A stretch of 8,698 bases of DNA, taken from NCBI GenBank assembly GCA_018700215.1, contig JABIST010000218.1:1-8698 (forward strand), given 5' to 3'. This document shows, piece by piece, positions 6,753 to 8,698 of this stretch (position 1 is the first letter of the stretch; every line of letters starts with the position of its first letter). Below the pieces are notes generated by a model that had not been told where the DNA came from, made no database searches, and saw only the letters and a list, made by a program, of their open reading frames with translations. Both the position numbers and the translations under genes were made by a program. Source of the stretch: Dehalococcoidia bacterium (GTDB lineage: Bacteria > Chloroflexota > Dehalococcoidia > UBA2979).

Positions 6753-6800
6753 GGAGCATCGTCGGGGCGGATCGCTAGCGGTCCGCCCCGACGATGCTCC
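6753..6800. repeat. 48-bp near-perfect palindrome (19-bp perfect arms)
   Basis: GGAGCATCGTCGGGGCGGA (6753-6771) is exactly complementary to 6782-6800. The 10-nt centre holds the self-complementary CGCTAGCG, so almost the whole 48 bp is palindromic. It lies 17 bp upstream of the C26 start codon. It may be a bidirectional terminator insulating the gene pair from the repeat region to its right, or a binding site. No T-run follows on either strand. Confidence 0.8.
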
Positions 6801-6828
6801 GTGTAGTCCTCGTCTTCTTCGCCGTCGT

Positions 6829-6944
6829 GTAAGTACGTGCTATTAGCGGGGAATCTCGCTACAGCGCATGAACATTGGAGGGAAAGTGGGTGTCCGGGGC
6901 GCAAAGATTTGAATTGTGCCCGGTCCGTCTCAGATCGTCGCTAT
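6829..6944 (+). repeat. Left copy of an imperfect inverted repeat (pairs with 7451-7573)
   Basis: The outer 14 bp (6829-6842, GTAAGTACGTGCTA) are exactly complementary to 7560-7573. The inner 40 bp (6905-6944) match the complement of 7451-7490 at 38 of 40 positions. The middle is only loosely alike, for example a shared ATGAACAT and a GGGAAA-type stretch, and differs in length by a few bases. Together the copies bound a 745-bp segment. No target-site duplication is visible immediately outside (CGTCGT against AGCTCC). Confidence 0.75.
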
Positions 6945-7139
6945 GCGGTGCCCGAGCCTTCTTCTAGAGCGGGTGTTGTCCACCACCGTCACAGTAGGTC
7001 GCTGTGCGCCCCCGGTGTAAGGACCTATGTAATGACGCAGTTTCTCCGCCGAGCGTCCGAACAGCCCGTGCCTCGGGAATTCCTCGTCCCGCTCGATGAC
7101 GAGCCGGTCGGCGTTGCTATGAATTGCTGCGTCAGACGG
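6930..7139 (-). other. Stop-to-stop open frame of 69 codons without start; possible gene remnant
   Basis: Between the left repeat and the propeller fragment, the minus strand has one uninterrupted frame. It contains RLVIERDEEF and GLFGRSAEKLRHYIGPYTGG, with GC-rich third positions in its first half, and it ends at a TGA inside the left repeat. No ATG, GTG or TTG lies at its beginning. I do not recognise a family. It may be the tail of a lost gene or chance openness in GC-rich DNA. Confidence 0.2.
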
Positions 7140-7186
7140 TCACTTTGGCGGTCATTGGTGGTCAGTTTCTAGCGCGTCTGCTACCG

Positions 7187-7486
7187 CTAGGCAGGATTCA
7201 TTCCCTTCTGGTTGGTTGTAACTACGTTGGTGCCGTCGGCATCCATCACGAAGATGCGCCAAGTCCCATCCCGGTCACTCTCGAAGGCGATGCGGGTACC
7301 GTCCGGTGACCACACCGGATTCCCGTCCCGACCGTCGTTGTCGGTGAGTTGCTGGACGTGGTCGCCATCGGCATCCATCACGAAGATCTCGTGGTCCCCA
7401 TCCCGGCTACTCGCGAAGGCGATGCGGTTGCCGTCCGGCGACCACGCCGGATAGCGACGCTCTGAGACGGACCGGGTACAATTCAA
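7187..7486 (-). pseudogene. Two-blade PD40/TolB-like propeller fragment
   Basis: The frame encodes two tandem beta-propeller blades of 44 residues. Each has the PD40 signature (PAWSPDGNRIAFASSRDGD, then PVWSPDGTRIAFESDRDGT) followed by IFVMDADG. The 132-bp period is also obvious at the DNA level, for example GCATCCATCACGAAGAT at 7239 and 7371. Full propellers of this family need five to eight blades and an export signal. Here there are two blades, no signal peptide and only a TTG start inside the right-hand repeat, and the frame stops at 7187 after MNPA. The first dozen residues come from the repeat rather than the propeller. It is most likely a truncated piece of a larger exported protein; expression as a 99-residue peptide is unlikely. 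It is separate from the fragment at 4807-5423. Confidence 0.7.
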
Positions 7487-7573
7487 ATCTGGGCACCCCG
7501 ACCACTTTTCCCGCGATGTTCATTGGCTCACACGTGCCCTGCTCATCCCGACGCGTACTTAGCACGTACTTAC
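7451..7573 (-). repeat. Right copy of the imperfect inverted repeat (pairs with 6829-6944)
   Basis: Read on the minus strand it starts GTAAGTACGTGCTA (7573-7560), matching the left copy's outer end. It ends with the 40-bp core (7490-7451) that differs from the left core at only two positions. The two propeller blades follow directly on the minus strand. Close to the outer end GTACTTA occurs twice in tandem. Confidence 0.75.
7482..7504 (+). other. tRNA-Pro-like 3' end (possible attachment-site remnant)
   Basis: On the plus strand TTCAAAT has the canonical T-loop pattern and is followed by CTGGG (T-stem 3' strand), CACCCCG (acceptor 3' strand) and ACCA. This is the order and spacing of positions 54-76 of a tRNA, and CACCCCG-A-CCA is typical of bacterial tRNA-Pro. 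The upstream bases do not complete it: the 5' T-stem (TACAA) does not pair with CTGGG, no anticodon arm folds, and no CGGGGTG lies about 70 nt upstream. It is therefore not a functional tRNA gene. Integrating elements commonly duplicate just this 3' segment, so an att remnant is one explanation. Confidence 0.4.
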
Positions 7574-7808
7574 AGCTCCGTTGGGTGACTCGATCAGCGC
7601 AACATGGTCAGTGGAGGGTGTGAGATCCACTCAACGAGCCAATTCTGTGCGATTTCATTCTCTAGCCCCCCGTGCCTGCCTGAAGAGGTGTCGCTTCAAG
7701 CTGGATATACTCGAACACCGCGAGTCTGGATTCTTGGATCAATATCGACGTTCCGTCGGCCCCTCTATCCAGTTACACCACAGAGCAGTTGGCCGACTCC
7801 CCTGAAGC
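7574..7808. other. Non-coding stretch, nothing recognised
   Basis: The sequence is less GC-rich than its surroundings and carries no convincing frame, RNA gene or hairpin on either strand. It would be the 3' flank of the DUF805 gene. Confidence 0.5.
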
Positions 7809-8135
7809 TCAGCTCTTCGGTCCGTACGAGTTGCCATAGGGATTCCCAGATTCCAGGTAGAAGAGCAACAACACGAGCCCGCCGAATGGCACGAAGTTGA
7901 GTAGGTACCACCAGCCCGATCGGTCGCTGTCGTGAAGCCTGCGAATACTCACTGCGAGGGTCGGCAGGACCAGTCCCAGGATGACAATGAGGGACACGAC
8001 TGGGTCGATGAACACGGACACTAGATAAGCGATCACAAAGAACAAGGCCCACCACCAGAACTCGGCCCGAGACGCTCGACCGCTGAAATCGGCGTACTTC
8101 GAGAAGCACGTGCTGATTGCCTTTGGGAGTGACAT
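7809..8135 (-). CDS. DUF805 family inner-membrane protein
   Basis: DUF805 proteins (E. coli YhaH/YhaI type) are small cytoplasmic-membrane proteins of unknown biochemical role. The 108-residue product has the family landmarks: CFSKYADFSGRASRAEFWWW (10-29); hydrophobic segments at about 27-43, 46-62 and 76-93; and RRLHDSDRSGWW (65-76), where RRLHDxGRSGWW is usual. It ends with the common short polar tail. Its ATG at 8133-8135 lies inside the upstream zinc-ribbon frame, overlapping it by 103 bp in a different frame. A G-rich stretch (GGGCGGGG) just upstream could serve as a poor ribosome site. In many bacteria DUF805 is the C-terminal part of a zinc-ribbon protein, so this may be the second half of a frameshifted gene. 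As a standalone protein its length is also normal. Confidence 0.88.
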   Translation of the reverse strand: MSLPKAISTCFSKYADFSGRASRAEFWWWALFFVIAYLVSVFIDPVVSLIVILGLVLPTLAVSIRRLHDSDRSGWWYLLNFVPFGGLVLLLFYLESGNPYGNSYGPKS

Positions 8136-8518
8136 GGTGCCCCGCCCTGTGTCGGGGCTCCTGCGGGAGCGCCGTAGTATGCCGACGGTGGGCTCGCAGC
8201 CGTGGGGGCGGATATCGGTCGTGCTGCACTCGGAGCGGTGCCGGTGAGCTGCGCGCGGAGGTTCAGGGCTTCTTGATTCGTAGGCTGCGCGAGCAATGCG
8301 CGATCGACGAGTTGCGTTGCGCGTGCGGTGTCCTGCTGACTGACCGCCTCCAGTGCCTGGGTGATGTAGCTCTCAGCCAGCCTCGATGCACTGTCGTTCA
8401 TTCCCGCTCCTGTCCCTCCCACGCTCGGAGATGCTCGAGGACTGACCGCGGTACCGCATGACGTGCAGTAGCGGACGCCATCGGCCAAGTCCGTTCCACA
8501 GTTGGTGCAGTACGCCAT
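8033..8518 (-). CDS. Zinc-ribbon protein with helical repeat and Pro/Ala linker
   Basis: The 161-residue frame starts at ATG 8516-8518, chosen because GAGG stands 5 nt upstream and the zinc ribbon begins at once; the frame is open to 8641 without recognisable content. Seen: Cys4, Cys7, Cys18 and Cys21 (CTNCG and CTSCG), a four-cysteine rubredoxin-knuckle ribbon; a TPR-like helical pair at about 43-92 (RLAESYITQALEAVSQQD, then VDRALLAQPTNQEALNLRAQL); and a Pro/Ala/Ser/Gly linker at 95-127. The tail after residue 127 has no family look, and residue 127 is exactly where the DUF805 ATG falls in another frame. A ribbon-TPR-linker-DUF805 protein of about 235 residues would result from a one-base shift there. 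It is either a frameshifted N-terminal half or a separate regulator. The role is unknown. Confidence 0.7.
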   Translation of the reverse strand: MAYCTNCGTDLADGVRYCTSCGTAVSPRASPSVGGTGAGMNDSASRLAESYITQALEAVSQQDTARATQLVDRALLAQPTNQEALNLRAQLTGTAPSAARPISAPTAASPPSAYYGAPAGAPTQGGAPCHSQRQSARASRSTPISAVERLGPSSGGGPCSL

Positions 8519-8698
8519 TGGTACCTCGTTCGGTTCAACACTCGGTCGAGCGTCGCCATGTGGGGGCGATGGTACGCGGGAGCCGGGACGAGGGGCGGGG
8601 CTCGCTACGCAGCGCGGTTCAGGGGTAGCGGGTAGAGCCACGTGGTCGAGGATCGTGCGGGCTTTGGGTCACACGGGCCGGTGCGAACCGGAGGACCG

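Noticed and set aside
7033..7134. Inverted TGACGCAG / CTGCGTCA pair
   Set aside because: Only 8 bp with an 86-bp gap; expected by chance in a window this size.
6837..7172. 111-codon plus-strand frame across the left inverted repeat
   Set aside because: Its only resemblance to the propeller fragment's first residues comes from the inverted-repeat DNA itself; no domain, ribosome site or continuation is seen.
7239..7388. 132-bp tandem DNA repeat considered as a CRISPR or satellite unit
   Set aside because: Only two units, in frame and encoding propeller blades; no spacers and no cas genes.
8619..8698. tRNA-like or structured RNA at the right edge (CTTTGGG; CCGGT-GCGA-ACCGG with a GNRA-type loop at 8678-8691)
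   Set aside because: No acceptor, D or anticodon arms can be paired around it, and the region is cut by the window edge; a short GC-rich hairpin alone is not enough.

Overview
The window is a GC-rich bacterial chromosome segment in which every gene I can support lies on the minus strand, so the biological order runs from high to low coordinates. The GyrA sequence style, the gyrA-thiL-tsaE-tsaB order and the fragments of PD40/TolB-type propeller proteins suggest a Chloroflexota (SAR202/Dehalococcoidia-like) genome. That assignment is a judgement from sequence style and should be held at no better than even odds. The standard genetic code is used: TGA ends thiL and tsaE.

Layout. (1) Positions 1-1989 hold a tightly packed thiL > tsaE > tsaB unit with 4-bp ATGA overlaps. 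It encodes thiamine-monophosphate kinase and two subunits of the tRNA t6A threonylcarbamoyl-transfer machinery; tsaB runs off the window. (2) Positions 2045-4567 hold gyrA (DNA gyrase subunit A), with a strong candidate promoter upstream and a hairpin between it and thiL. (3) Positions 4568-5486 contain no intact gene. They carry the gyrA promoter, a perfect 17-bp-arm inverted repeat, and what reads as the decayed remains of a secreted PD40/TolB-like beta-propeller protein. (4) Positions 5487-6736 hold a translationally coupled pair: a class-I glutamine-amidotransferase-fold hydrolase (peptidase C26, PuuD-like) and a gamma-glutamylcyclotransferase-like enzyme. Both families act on gamma-glutamyl bonds. 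(5) Positions 6737-7808 have no intact gene. They contain a 19-bp-arm palindrome and a 745-bp segment bounded by imperfect inverted repeats. One repeat carries a sequence like the 3' end of a tRNA-Pro gene, and the segment encloses a two-blade fragment of another PD40 propeller. (6) Positions 7809-8518 encode a zinc-ribbon/helical-repeat protein and a DUF805 membrane protein whose frames overlap by 103 bp. This looks like either a frameshifted single gene or an unusual overlap.

The housekeeping half is ordinary. The accessory half (4600-8698) is a degraded, repeat-bearing region and holds most of the points worth checking. I found no CRISPR array, complete tRNA, rRNA, intact transposase or recognised defence system, and no convincing undescribed system.
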